NCBI GenBank assembly: GCA_964617665.1
Contig: CAZUAH010000058.1
Coordinates: forward strand, 1 to 42,350
From: JADHUC01 sp964617665
Lineage (GTDB): Bacteria > Planctomycetota > Planctomycetia > Pirellulales > Pirellulaceae
Direction: 5' to 3'
Length of the DNA stretch: 42,350 bases
The number at the start of each line of letters is the position of its first letter. The stretch's first letter is position 1. A program made the position numbers and the translations under genes. A model generated the notes under the pieces. It did not search any database and had not been told where the DNA came from. It saw nothing but the letters and a program-made list of their open reading frames with translations. Below, in pieces: positions 34,184-42,350 of the stretch.

Positions 34184-35890
34184 CTACTGCACCGTGTCCA
34201 AATCAAGCCGGTTGATGAACTGGACGCATTCGGCCATTTCGGGCATGTTGTCCAGGTAGTCGTAGGAGTACTCCAGTCCGATCAGCGTTGGTTTGATGCC
34301 AAGGCGGCGGATCTCTTGGAGCAACTTCTCGAACTCTGCTTTGCCGGTTCCCCAGGGGACGTCGTGGCCTTCTGCAGACAGTTCGTTCAGGTCGTGGGGT
34401 TGGATCGTGATGAGCCGATCGCCCAGTTTTCGGATTCCCTCGATCGGATCAACGCCCGCTCGGATCCAGTAGCCCGTATCGGGACATGCGCCGACTCGTT
34501 TGCTGCGGCCTTCGCAGACTTTCAGTATTCCCTCCGGTTGCCAATACACGGGCGACTGCTTCGGCCCGTGATTGTGAATGGCGAGCCGGATGTCGTACTC
34601 GTCGCAAAAACGTTCGATTACGTCCAGCGACTCGGGTGGCGGTTCGGAGATAAAGGTTTCGATTCCCATCTTGCGGCCGAACTCGAACACCTTGCGGCAG
34701 CCCTCTTCGTCGCCAGGGATTCGTGCATAGAAGAACGTGGGCATGCGGACACCGGCGTCGTCCATCTTCAAACGAATCTGCGTCAGTTCCTCGTCCGATA
34801 GGTTGCAGTCGAAGTTCTTAGGCATCTCCTTGCTGACTTTTTGAAAGCTCAGCCCACCGATGTAGGACAAGCCGAGTTCACGGGTCTTGTCGATGCCTTC
34901 GAACAGCGTGAATTGGTGCAGCCCCCACATGGTCACACCGAATCGCCAGCCCAACTTCTCTTGGGCGGCGACGGCGGGAGTCAGTCGGTTGCTGGGCGTC
35001 GTGGTGCCGCAAATGTCGCCCATGATGAACTGGATGGCTCCCAAGTAGAATTCCAGGATCTTGGGGTCCATGAAGTCCTGTGGGCTGTGTCCGATCGTGC
35101 AATAGACGACGCGGCCACGACCGTAGTTACGCGTCCATGCCAGTGCATAATCGTCGTCGGGTCGTTCGACACCGGGGTGCGTACCTTTGGCGGGAAGTTC
35201 CGTCTTGTCCGTGTCGATACTGAACAGCACGTGAAGGCGGTCGCGTGAATAGGGGCCGCGCACTCGAAAGAACTCACTGACGTGCTCGAAGCTCTTGCCG
35301 CCGAACGGCCGAGTAAGCGGATGGTCGGGTGAGTCGAGCTTGACGACCACACGTTCGTCCTGTGCCAAGTGAGATGCTCCGCGTGCACCAATCATGTACC
35401 CGAATTCCGGCCAGGTCTCCTTGGCTCCCTCTTGGAAATCGGTAAAGCCCACGGTGGTTCCGTGGATGCCCAAGAGTCCTCCGCCGCTCAGCACGAATTC
35501 AAGTAGGTTCTTCCGGAGTTGCGGATCGGTGAACAGATTGCCCACGGTGTTGTTCAGGCAAACGGCGTCGAATTGTTCGAGATTTTCCCGTTCGAACACG
35601 GCCGGATCCCGCGAAACGACTGTCGTAAACGCCCCTGTCTTCTCGCCCATTAGAGTGAACGCGTAGTTCGCATAAGGGATCGAGCCGTGTCCGCCGTATC
35701 CGACATTGCCGTCGTAGATCAGCAGCTTGCGTGCTTTCTTCGGCACCGCGGGTGCCTTTGCAGGCAGCACGCTTTCCAACTGCTGTTTCGCCTCTTCCGA
35801 AAGCGGGCGACGTGGCCTTTGGGCGAACGTCGCAGTTGCCAGAACAAGTAGGAAGGCTGTGATCAGGAGTGCTTGGCAAATGGATTTCAT
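34184..35890 (-). CDS. Secreted ThuA/sugar-isomerase-like fusion
   Basis: This is a 568-residue exported protein; GAGGA lies nine bases before ATG 35890. Signal peptide cleavage is near ATFA (residue 23). Residues about 55-300 form a ThuA domain (glutamine-amidotransferase-like fold, trehalose-utilisation family) with LLIYDG, SGGGLLGIHG and a run of His/Asp motifs. Residues about 315-560 form a xylose-isomerase-like TIM barrel (AP endonuclease 2 family) with LAIHNHGP, CPDTGYW and LIGLEYSYDYL, which hold metal ligands. The two domains usually occur as separate proteins; here they are joined by a short linker. A role in keto-sugar handling with the neighbouring Gfo/Idh/MocA oxidoreductase is plausible from context. 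Confidence 0.9.
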   Translation of the reverse strand: MKSICQALLITAFLLVLATATFAQRPRRPLSEEAKQQLESVLPAKAPAVPKKARKLLIYDGNVGYGGHGSIPYANYAFTLMGEKTGAFTTVVSRDPAVFERENLEQFDAVCLNNTVGNLFTDPQLRKNLLEFVLSGGGLLGIHGTTVGFTDFQEGAKETWPEFGYMIGARGASHLAQDERVVVKLDSPDHPLTRPFGGKSFEHVSEFFRVRGPYSRDRLHVLFSIDTDKTELPAKGTHPGVERPDDDYALAWTRNYGRGRVVYCTIGHSPQDFMDPKILEFYLGAIQFIMGDICGTTTPSNRLTPAVAAQEKLGWRFGVTMWGLHQFTLFEGIDKTRELGLSYIGGLSFQKVSKEMPKNFDCNLSDEELTQIRLKMDDAGVRMPTFFYARIPGDEEGCRKVFEFGRKMGIETFISEPPPESLDVIERFCDEYDIRLAIHNHGPKQSPVYWQPEGILKVCEGRSKRVGACPDTGYWIRAGVDPIEGIRKLGDRLITIQPHDLNELSAEGHDVPWGTGKAEFEKLLQEIRRLGIKPTLIGLEYSYDYLDNMPEMAECVQFINRLDLDTVQ

Positions 35891-35958
35891 CAGATTGGTC
35901 CTCGCTAATTGGGTAACGAAATGCGTGTTTTCTCTTTCGGCAGTCGTATCTGATTCTC

Positions 35959-36028
35959 GGGAGGGCGAGGCTCCTGCCGAGCCGCGCGTCGGTGCCGGAA
36001 ATCGGCTCAGCAGGAGCTTCGCCCTCCC
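35959..36028. repeat. Palindromic repeat family A, copy 3
   Basis: Arms at 35959-35983 and 36004-36028, 20-nt loop, same arm sequence as copies at 1851-1921 and 13064-13131. It lies between two minus-strand genes, 69 bases before the ThuA start and 24 bases after the oxidoreductase stop. Confidence 0.9.
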
Positions 36029-36051
36029 GATTCACGGACACACCAAGTCAA

Positions 36052-37407
36052 CTACACGCTCCATGGTTCCCGCGACGCTCGGGATCGCAACGCGTTGGCT
36101 TCACGATCGTCCTGGAATTCCTCTTTGTCTGGATCCCATTTCAACGCTCTGCCCGTCCAAAGGGCAATGCATCCCAAATGAGACAGGATTGTGGAACTTG
36201 CACCCACCTCGACATCCGCTCTCGGAAGTCGCCGCGTGCGGATGCAGTCGAGCCAGTCGCGATGGTTCTCTACAACAGAATGGCTTTTCGGGATATCACT
36301 ATCCAAGAGGTACTTGGGATAGCAGTCCAATAGACCGAACCGAGCGACGTGGATCCAGCCTTTGTCACCGACGAACAATACGCCGAAGTTGACGATCGGC
36401 GTTTTGACGTCCCATCCTTCCGGGACGAAGTGTCTTCCTTGTTCGAGTCTCGTTGCGCAGACGATCCGTGTGTCGTCCGCGTAGGTGAACGTGAGCGACG
36501 GAGCCCCGTCAATTCCCGGGGGCGCGATCTTGACTGGGCCGTCGCCGTCTTTGCGCAAGCCCGCATGAGCCGAATCCAAATTGTGAACCAGTCCCGATGT
36601 CAGCCCTCCGGCACCGAACGCTCGGTTGCAGCTCCACGGGACCACGTTTTTCGGTGGGCCTGTGTGGTGATAGCGGTAGTTGTAAGGATGCCAGGGGCAC
36701 GGGCCGAGCCACATTTCCCAGTCCAGCCCTTTGGGAAGCGGTTCGGCCGGCAGATTAAGATATTGACTCACGCCACTGGCTGAGACGTAGGCCAGCTTCA
36801 CCTCGCCGATTCGGCCGGCGTGAACCATCTCGAACGCTTTCAGGTACTCCGCGCAATTGCGCTGCTGCAAACCGGTTTGAAACACCCGGTTATGCCGTCG
36901 TACAGTCTCCTCCATCGTTCGCGCCTGTCGAATTGTCAGAGAGATCGGTTTTTCGCAGTAGATGTCCTTCCCCGCTTTCGCAGCTCGAACACTAATCGCC
37001 GGATGCCAGCGCTCGCCGGTAGCGATGATGACCGCGTCGATGTCGTCGCGATCCAGCAGTTCGCGAAAGTCGTTGTATGCCTTGAACCCGCGAAACGAAC
37101 CGCTGGGCTCCCGGTCGGCATACGCACGTTCGAGCGCCTTGGTCGAATCGTTGCGGCGCCACGGGTCGACGTCACTCAAGGCCAGCAGTTGGACGTCCGG
37201 GTATTCCGCGAAGATCCGAAAGTGGCCTCTGCCCATCATGCCAACGCCAATAGAGCCGACGGTGATACGGTTGCTGGGCGCAATAGCGCCGTCGTTGCCC
37301 ATCACCGATGCTGGAATTACCAAGGGTGCGGCGACCGATCCGGCGGCAGCGGCGGTTCGCTTGAGCATAGCGCGGCGCGTGACACGGGTCTTTCGTGGCC
37401 TTGTCAT
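36052..37407 (-). CDS. Tat-exported Gfo/Idh/MocA oxidoreductase
   Basis: This is a 451-residue NAD(P)-dependent oxidoreductase. The N-terminus has a twin-arginine signal (VTRRAMLKR, R11-R12, then an Ala-rich h-region), so it is folded before export. The Rossmann nucleotide-binding motif is IGVGMMGRG (G54-G59), and the catalytic-site motif EKP lies at 152-154. The C-terminal half (about 170-440) is the substrate domain with WLGPCPWHPYNYRYH and VENHRDWLDCIRT. Family role: oxidation or reduction of sugars. It starts 12 bp after the HEAT gene stop with a weak Shine-Dalgarno sequence, suggesting coupling. Its neighbour encodes a ThuA/isomerase-like fusion, a common pairing. Confidence 0.94.
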   Translation of the reverse strand: MTRPRKTRVTRRAMLKRTAAAAGSVAAPLVIPASVMGNDGAIAPSNRITVGSIGVGMMGRGHFRIFAEYPDVQLLALSDVDPWRRNDSTKALERAYADREPSGSFRGFKAYNDFRELLDRDDIDAVIIATGERWHPAISVRAAKAGKDIYCEKPISLTIRQARTMEETVRRHNRVFQTGLQQRNCAEYLKAFEMVHAGRIGEVKLAYVSASGVSQYLNLPAEPLPKGLDWEMWLGPCPWHPYNYRYHHTGPPKNVVPWSCNRAFGAGGLTSGLVHNLDSAHAGLRKDGDGPVKIAPPGIDGAPSLTFTYADDTRIVCATRLEQGRHFVPEGWDVKTPIVNFGVLFVGDKGWIHVARFGLLDCYPKYLLDSDIPKSHSVVENHRDWLDCIRTRRLPRADVEVGASSTILSHLGCIALWTGRALKWDPDKEEFQDDREANALRSRASREPWSV

Positions 37408-37419
37408 AGTCTTAGCTTT

Positions 37420-39594
37420 CTATTTCTTTCGTTGCTTTCGCGCTTCGATATCGCGCAGCACTTTGGGTATCTGCTGGCGAATGGCCGCGTCGATCATCAT
37501 GGGGTAGACCTTCTCCAAGGCTGCCTTCGCCTGATCGGGGTGGGACTGGCTGAGACCCTTCGCCAGGGTGAAGACCGCGGGGATGGCCGAGTCTTTCAAT
37601 TTGTCGTCATCCAGGAATGAGAGCAGCAGTGTAAGCGCGTCCGGCACGCGGACCGATCCCAATCGCGAGACGATCAACTCACGGTCTTCTGTGCGTGTCG
37701 CCAAGTCCATCGCGCTGTTGAGCATTTCGAAAGTCTGCTCGGGCGGTCGCGCGTTGGGCAAGGAGATCACGCGAACGTAAGCTCGCAGCGACCAGACGCG
37801 GTAGGATTCGATCTTGCAGGTTTTTGCGATGTCGAGCAACTCGTCCGCCACCGTTGCGTCCGGCCAGTTGGCCAGAGCCCGGTAACCCGCATCACGAACG
37901 GCCCGATCCTTGCTTTGCATGGCCGCATGAACGCCTTCGAGCGACCGCTTTCCACCCAGCCGAGCCAACGAGGGCAAGATCGCGCATTGCCCCGTCACGT
38001 CGGCCTCTTCCATCGCTGCCAGTAGCGGTGCCGAACGCAGAGCGGGGTCGGGGATCTTCTGGCAACTCATCCACGCAGCGCGGCCTGCAGCTTCGCGTTC
38101 TTCACCTGGTGCGGTTTTGCACAGAAGACGGGCCAGCGATGCTGCCTCTTTTTCAGTCGCCATGACCTCCAACGCTTTGAATGCCTCCAAGCGAGTTGCC
38201 GCGCCGGACGATAGGGCAGCCTTGAGGAAACCTGGAATAAACTCGGGTGAACGTCGTGCCAAGCCGCATCGCACCAGGATTGGGTTCGGTGTCTTGGACT
38301 CGTTTATCAAGGTCACTATCGCCTCGTTCGTTCCATCGGCAGTCATCAGACGAAGTGTCTCGAACGCCGCGTCGCAGACCTGGGGCTCCTTAGCTGCAGA
38401 AGCAAGACGAGCAAGCGTCGCGACATCCTCGGCCGTCCCCGACCGGATCAACGCCGCCAATGCAGCCGTTCGAACCTCCGTGTCGTCCCCATCCAGTGAC
38501 AGCAAAGCCGCCTCACGCACCGCCGGATCGGAGCGGTCTCTCAGACTGACCAAAGCCGCGACTTTGCCGGAGGCCGGCAGTTTCTCCACACCCGAGGCGA
38601 TAGTCTTGACCGCCTCCGGCTTTTTGAGACCTACCACGCAATCTGCGGCTACCGCTCGTTTCCAGGGCTCGTCAGAACCCAAACCGGCGAGGATCATGGT
38701 CAACGAATCGGCCGGCTTTGCCGAGATCAGACCACGAAACGCAGCGGTCCGGACTCGTTCGGAGTCGTCGGGCAGAAGCGTTTCACAGATCCCAACGGCG
38801 GCTTGGTATTCTCCGGCTCGGCAAAGCAATTCGGCCGCACGAAGCTCAGCATCGACGACTACGTCTCTCAATTCCTCGGGAGCCTTTTCAGCGAAGTCTC
38901 GAAGCGAGTTGGCTGCAGCTACCGTTCCAATGCGTCCCAAGGCGATCACGGTGACTTCGCGAAGTTCATTGTCTTCCTCGCCCAGCAACGCCGAAAGTGC
39001 AGACACGGCGTTGGCGTCGGCAAGACGTCCCAGCGAAATCACCACACCGACTCGCTGCCGTCCGCTGGTCTTTCCAAGCATCTCTCGCAACGTCCGTTCT
39101 GCCATCGGTCCGCCGATCCCCTCCAACGCAAAACGAGCCATGTAAGACAAACGCGGATTCGGCAGCAATTCCGCCAGAACGGGAATGGACGCGTCCGAGC
39201 CGACCGTCACCAACTGGCGGCAAACGTGATCTTTCGCCAAGTCGGTTGCCTCACCCTTGAGTAACCCGATCAAGCGCTCTTCGACATCCTGTCGAACCGC
39301 CTCGTCGGTCCGCGATCGGATGACCGCCTGCCAAATCGGAAGGAAGGCTTGGAGGCCTTGTCCCGGTTCCAATGTCTTCATCTTCTGAGACGCAGCATCC
39401 AACGCGGGATTCTCGCCGGAAAGGGTTACGGCCGGCACAGCCCACACTGCGAGGCAGAGAATCGAGCAAACGCCAAATCTTGAAACTCCAGTTAGGCGTG
39501 TTTGTCGAATCAGGTATGCGAAGCGCGATTTGCTGGAAGCCGTACTGCGGTTGCATCGTGTTGCGATAGAGACCCGTTTGAAGTGATGACACAT
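37420..39594 (-). CDS. Exported HEAT-repeat protein
   Basis: This is a 724-residue protein built almost wholly of HEAT/armadillo-like helical repeats (about 100-710), with recurring patterns such as RxAALxALI, AVRDAGYRAL and LREVTVIALGRIG. A hydrophobic signal-like segment (about 43-58, VCSILCLAVWAVP) follows a long basic n-region. No strong Shine-Dalgarno sequence precedes ATG 39594, and no alternative ATG is closer to the signal. HEAT proteins are scaffolds; the partner is unknown. Gene order suggests a link to the oxidoreductase that follows 12 bp downstream. Confidence 0.85.
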   Translation of the reverse strand: MCHHFKRVSIATRCNRSTASSKSRFAYLIRQTRLTGVSRFGVCSILCLAVWAVPAVTLSGENPALDAASQKMKTLEPGQGLQAFLPIWQAVIRSRTDEAVRQDVEERLIGLLKGEATDLAKDHVCRQLVTVGSDASIPVLAELLPNPRLSYMARFALEGIGGPMAERTLREMLGKTSGRQRVGVVISLGRLADANAVSALSALLGEEDNELREVTVIALGRIGTVAAANSLRDFAEKAPEELRDVVVDAELRAAELLCRAGEYQAAVGICETLLPDDSERVRTAAFRGLISAKPADSLTMILAGLGSDEPWKRAVAADCVVGLKKPEAVKTIASGVEKLPASGKVAALVSLRDRSDPAVREAALLSLDGDDTEVRTAALAALIRSGTAEDVATLARLASAAKEPQVCDAAFETLRLMTADGTNEAIVTLINESKTPNPILVRCGLARRSPEFIPGFLKAALSSGAATRLEAFKALEVMATEKEAASLARLLCKTAPGEEREAAGRAAWMSCQKIPDPALRSAPLLAAMEEADVTGQCAILPSLARLGGKRSLEGVHAAMQSKDRAVRDAGYRALANWPDATVADELLDIAKTCKIESYRVWSLRAYVRVISLPNARPPEQTFEMLNSAMDLATRTEDRELIVSRLGSVRVPDALTLLLSFLDDDKLKDSAIPAVFTLAKGLSQSHPDQAKAALEKVYPMMIDAAIRQQIPKVLRDIEARKQRKK

Positions 39595-39789
39595 TTTGCT
39601 GATATCCGAAAAGGGTGTGAGGTTCAGCGGGCTGGTATGTTGGTGCGGTGACGTAAGGAATGCTGCAGTGAAGGTAGTCTATCCGCGAGCACGCGTCAAC
39701 AAAGCGAGCTTGTTCCGACGTTGGTTCACCGATATCTCGATCCGTAATGGAACTACGCCGGAACGGTCTGAACTTTCCCCATACCGCGT

Positions 39790-40713
39790 TTAACCGCAAG
39801 CCGGAGGCGTGCGCGAATTCTCGGGGGCGCGCACTTCGTTGGTGTGAGCACCGTCCGGGCCGTTCCGGCAAATTGGATCTGCCTCCTTTTCGCTCTCGAT
39901 TTTGTCAATCGCCTTCCGAGCAGTCTCGGCCACCTCACGGCTTTCGTCGGCTAGCAGCCTGCGTCTTAGCGCGGGTATCGCTGGCTTGGCTCTGCTGCCG
40001 AACAACCCCAATGCATATGCTGCTCGACCGCGTACAACGGAGTCATCGCTTTCGAGAGCCGCGACCAAATGCGGCACTGCTTGTTTGGCGGATGCCCCAA
40101 TTTTGGCAAGACTTGAGGCGGCCTTCCGTCTGACATCAGGATTGGGATCTTTGAGGCGCGAAGCAAGCAACGGAAGAAAGGCATCGTACATCATTTCCAA
40201 CACTTCGCGTGGGTTGTCGATCGCTGTAAAGGCACCACGGTAACGCCCGACAAGCCAGCTGAATTGTGAACTTGTCTTTTCGACCCATACAATACTGCCG
40301 AAGCTCTTCCGAAACGTTCCGGGCCGGACACTTGCAAGATCTTCTGGCAAATTCACGAAGAGACGGTAGCCACGACGCCAATGCGGGACGAATGCAATTG
40401 CACGGCGGTTTGTGATGACATAGCAAGTATTTCGAAACGCCCAAGATCGGCAAAAAAACACAAGTGGGAACGGTATCACCCACCCAACGAAGGTCGCGTA
40501 CAGGAATATCACCCGCCCGATGCCAGCGTCAGGGCCGAAATCAGTGAAACAAAAAGCCACCCATACGCCGATTCCGAGCACGGCAGCGATAAGCGTCCCG
40601 ATTGCTGATTCGGTCATCCGTGGCCGACTGGTCCACACGACGTGTTCGCCCGGTCCAAGAGCGGTATCAATCATCGTGGCGAGGGTTGACGGCAGTTCTT
40701 TGGTGGTAGTCAT
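39790..40713 (-). CDS. Membrane PH-like/HEAT protein
   Basis: This is a 307-residue inner-membrane protein. ATG 40713 begins MTTTKELP; an upstream ATG at 40776 is possible, and neither has a clear Shine-Dalgarno sequence. Two membrane helices (about 35-56 and 66-88) precede a bacterial PH-like domain (about 94-170, with YVITNRRAIAF, a hallmark of that family). HEAT repeats follow (about 185-272, VRRKAASSLAKIG and VRGRAAYALGLFG). The last residues (274-289) are encoded by a decayed copy of the repeat found inside the next upstream gene, so the C-terminus has been remodelled by repeat DNA. The function is unknown; a membrane scaffold is the likely role. Confidence 0.82.
   Translation of the reverse strand: MTTTKELPSTLATMIDTALGPGEHVVWTSRPRMTESAIGTLIAAVLGIGVWVAFCFTDFGPDAGIGRVIFLYATFVGWVIPFPLVFFCRSWAFRNTCYVITNRRAIAFVPHWRRGYRLFVNLPEDLASVRPGTFRKSFGSIVWVEKTSSQFSWLVGRYRGAFTAIDNPREVLEMMYDAFLPLLASRLKDPNPDVRRKAASSLAKIGASAKQAVPHLVAALESDDSVVRGRAAYALGLFGSRAKPAIPALRRRLLADESREVAETARKAIDKIESEKEADPICRNGPDGAHTNEVRAPENSRTPPACG
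39847..39892 (-). repeat. Decayed copy of repeat family B in the PH/HEAT gene
   Basis: The minus-strand sequence from 39892 to 39847 matches the plus-strand sequence from 41497 for about 47 positions with, by my count, six mismatches and one gap (CGAAAAGGAGG..., CCAATTTGCCG..., AACGGCCCG...). Only one arm remains. It encodes residues 274-289 of the PH/HEAT protein. Confidence 0.82.
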
Positions 40714-40842
40714 CAGCGTATGACCGACGTTAGCACGCCATGGGTTCAGCCACAGAGAGCTGTCTACGGCCTCCATCGCCGTTCTATCGGTTAGCGTCTT
40801 TGTTGAAAACGACGCGAGCTATTCCCGGCCATTTGCGCCAGA

Positions 40843-42350
40843 TCAATTCTCCTGAAGCACCTCGACACCATTGATCACGGGCAGCGCTTTGCTGTCGGTT
40901 GGCTCGCCTTTCGGCGTCAGTTCGATCACGATTTGCTCGCTTGCTTCGATGCCATTGAACTCTTTAACAAGCGGCCTGTTTCCGCCCGCCTCGCGAGCGA
41001 TGTCCAAGCGTTCCAGGATCGTCTTGCCTTGGATGGCTACGTCGAACACTCGTTGGCCGGGTCGCGCGTCCTCGACTTCCGCGAAGTGAAGACGAACGGT
41101 AAACGATCTTGACTTCGGCCGTTCGCCGCGAGCAGGAACGACGCGCCGGAAGCCGACGCAGCTTCTGAATTTCGTACCGTAAAGTGGATCCGTCAAAAAC
41201 ACGGCCTCGGACCGCGATGGCGTCTGGCGTTGTGCCATGCAGTTTAACTGAAGCCTGCGAATGTCCATCCCGGATTCGGTCAGGGTCTTGATCGGCAGGG
41301 TCACCTCGGCTGCCCATCCGTCGGCGGTTTCCTTTACGGCTGAGTGCCACTTGCCTTGCCAGTTGGGATCGGTCTTCCTGCCCGTCTCGACCGTGCCAAA
41401 CGTGGCCGTCGCTTGCCCGTCCTTCCCGATGACAAGATGGATACCTGCTCTCTTGCTCGCATCCGCGACGTAGATGTCCAGGCCGTCGTTCGCCGACGAA
41501 AAAGGGGACAGGTCCAATTTGCCGTAACGGCCCGAAGGGTGCTTTGCACAAATTGGACCTGTCCCCTTTTTCGGCGGGCAGTGATAACCGAAGTAGATAT
41601 TCTCGGCATCTCGGAACATACGGAAATCGACGTTGGCACCAAGCATGGAAAACGACGTGTTCTGGAAGGGAATAGCCTTGATGTCCTTCCAGCACGCGTC
41701 GTCGAGCTTGCCGTCGACGGTCGGGGCCGCATTGCATCGTGGCAGGATGATTCCGGGCGCAAGAGCCACGTCGATCGCGATCCGGCCTTGGCCGAACAGT
41801 CCCGAACTGTAGACCCAGGGGGCGTCCGTAGTCTCGATCGCCTTAGTCATTCGGCGACGGTAGGCACATTCGGCTTGGTCCATCGAAATCCCAACGGGCG
41901 CCGGACAAATGCTCCCTAGCATCGGCCTCGGGTAGCCAAGCCAAGCCGTTCCTCGTGCATCCTTGCGGTCACCGGGGGCGCCGAAGTTTACTGCCATGTG
42001 CTTAATGAGCCCTTTGTCCGCACGACGTGGAAACACGTACCACGTGTCGCCCCGGTCTGGGGCAGGGATGAGGGCCAGGTTCGTCTTGTAGTTGTACGAA
42101 CAACCACATCCGCTGTAGCCTTGCGGATGAATCAGCAGTCCGTTCGCGGCCAGCAGCGTCCGCGCGCAGCCCGATCGCACACCGCCGAAGTTCGTCGTCC
42201 CTTCGGTTTGCATATCGAAGAAGCCGTCGGAGCCGGATCGAAAAAACAGCACGTTCTGGCACCCGGCAACCGGGCCGCAGCCGTATGCTCGCGAGTAACG
42301 CCACGGCACGCTTTCGCCGGTCAGCACGTCCTCGGCCATGCATTGCTCGC
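40843..42350 (-). CDS. PQQ-like propeller/CBM9/malectin-like protein (5' end cut by window)
   Basis: The frame is open to the window edge with no stop, so the gene starts beyond 42350; the first in-window ATG (42339) is not a plausible start. Visible order, numbering from that Met: the last blades of a PQQ-like propeller (1-200) with the Cys-rich motifs TEGTTNFGGVRSGC and GYSGCGCSY; a CBM9-like carbohydrate-binding sandwich (about 205-385) beginning PTVDGKLDDACW; and a malectin-like beta domain (about 395-490, FTVRLHFAEVED). A perfect 25-bp inverted repeat (41497-41573) lies in frame in the CBM9-like domain and encodes residues 256-281. Export is expected. Its stop lies 129 bp before the PH/HEAT start. 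Confidence 0.85.
   Translation of the reverse strand, partial: EQCMAEDVLTGESVPWRYSRAYGCGPVAGCQNVLFFRSGSDGFFDMQTEGTTNFGGVRSGCARTLLAANGLLIHPQGYSGCGCSYNYKTNLALIPAPDRGDTWYVFPRRADKGLIKHMAVNFGAPGDRKDARGTAWLGYPRPMLGSICPAPVGISMDQAECAYRRRMTKAIETTDAPWVYSSGLFGQGRIAIDVALAPGIILPRCNAAPTVDGKLDDACWKDIKAIPFQNTSFSMLGANVDFRMFRDAENIYFGYHCPPKKGTGPICAKHPSGRYGKLDLSPFSSANDGLDIYVADASKRAGIHLVIGKDGQATATFGTVETGRKTDPNWQGKWHSAVKETADGWAAEVTLPIKTLTESGMDIRRLQLNCMAQRQTPSRSEAVFLTDPLYGTKFRSCVGFRRVVPARGERPKSRSFTVRLHFAEVEDARPGQRVFDVAIQGKTILERLDIAREAGGNRPLVKEFNGIEASEQIVIELTPKGEPTDSKALPVINGVEVLQEN
41497..41573. repeat. Perfect 25-bp inverted repeat inside a gene (repeat family B)
   Basis: Arms 41497-41521 and 41549-41573 are exact reverse complements; the 27-nt loop contains ACGGCCCG. 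The arm core is AAAGGGGACAGGTCC. The element is open in the host frame and gives a peptide with KKGTGPIC at one side and KLDLSPF at the other. A decayed homologue lies at 39847-39892. Confidence 0.95.

Noticed and set aside
35499..36041. Minus-strand open frame reading through repeat A copy 3
   Set aside because: Its first part is only the translated palindrome and the rest is out of frame with the ThuA gene, which has its own signal peptide and ribosome site.
36820..37620. Plus-strand open frame of 266 codons
   Set aside because: Antisense to the Gfo/Idh/MocA gene, whose Rossmann and EKP motifs are clear.

Overview
The window looks like a chromosomal piece of a planctomycete, probably of the Pirellulales/Rhodopirellula type. 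The evidence is a dense run of large exported proteins typical of that phylum: a formylglycine-type sulfatase, PQQ-like beta-propellers, a ThuA domain fused to a TIM barrel, a Tat-exported Gfo/Idh/MocA oxidoreductase and HEAT-repeat proteins. Several families of palindromic repeats fit the same picture. The assignment rests on gene content and remembered family traits, not on a search. I saw no rRNA, tRNA, CRISPR array, integrase or transposase.

Layout. 1-117: tail of a gene entering from the left. 278-4006: two related secreted propeller proteins facing each other across a palindromic repeat, with a GNAT acetyltransferase ahead of the second. 4336-9864: a GH32 fructan hydrolase followed 48 bp later by a 1106-residue exported fusion of a methyltransferase-like domain and a PQQ-like propeller. 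9865-10165: a repeat-rich gap. 10166-12997: two overlapping nucleotidyltransferases and a class I methyltransferase. 13352-14332 (minus): a YddG-like exporter. 14448-24041 (plus): a second methyltransferase/propeller fusion, an alpha/alpha-barrel putative lyase or hydrolase, a transglutaminase-like protein and a secreted propeller. 24073-24786 (minus): a lipoprotein. 24979-33225 (plus): a 1636-residue GH2-like protein, a double nitrilase-fold protein and a sulfatase. 33386-42350 (minus): SGNH hydrolase, ThuA/TIM fusion, Gfo/Idh/MocA oxidoreductase, two HEAT proteins, and a truncated propeller/CBM9/malectin protein running off the right edge.

Working together. Most products carry signal peptides, a lipobox or a Tat signal. 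The set fits extracytoplasmic breakdown of plant or algal polysaccharide: fructan (GH32), galactoside-like (GH2), sulfated (sulfatase) and esterified (SGNH) substrates, with sugar-modifying oxidoreductase and isomerase-like enzymes. No single substrate can be proven from sequence.

The most unusual signal is repeat DNA inside coding regions. The two methyltransferase/propeller paralogues carry short tandem repeats of 7 nt (and in one place 8 nt) at the same three places in the protein. A perfect 25-bp inverted repeat lies in frame inside the last gene, and a decayed copy of the same element supplies the C-terminus of the neighbouring PH/HEAT protein. Three copies of another palindrome lie between genes.
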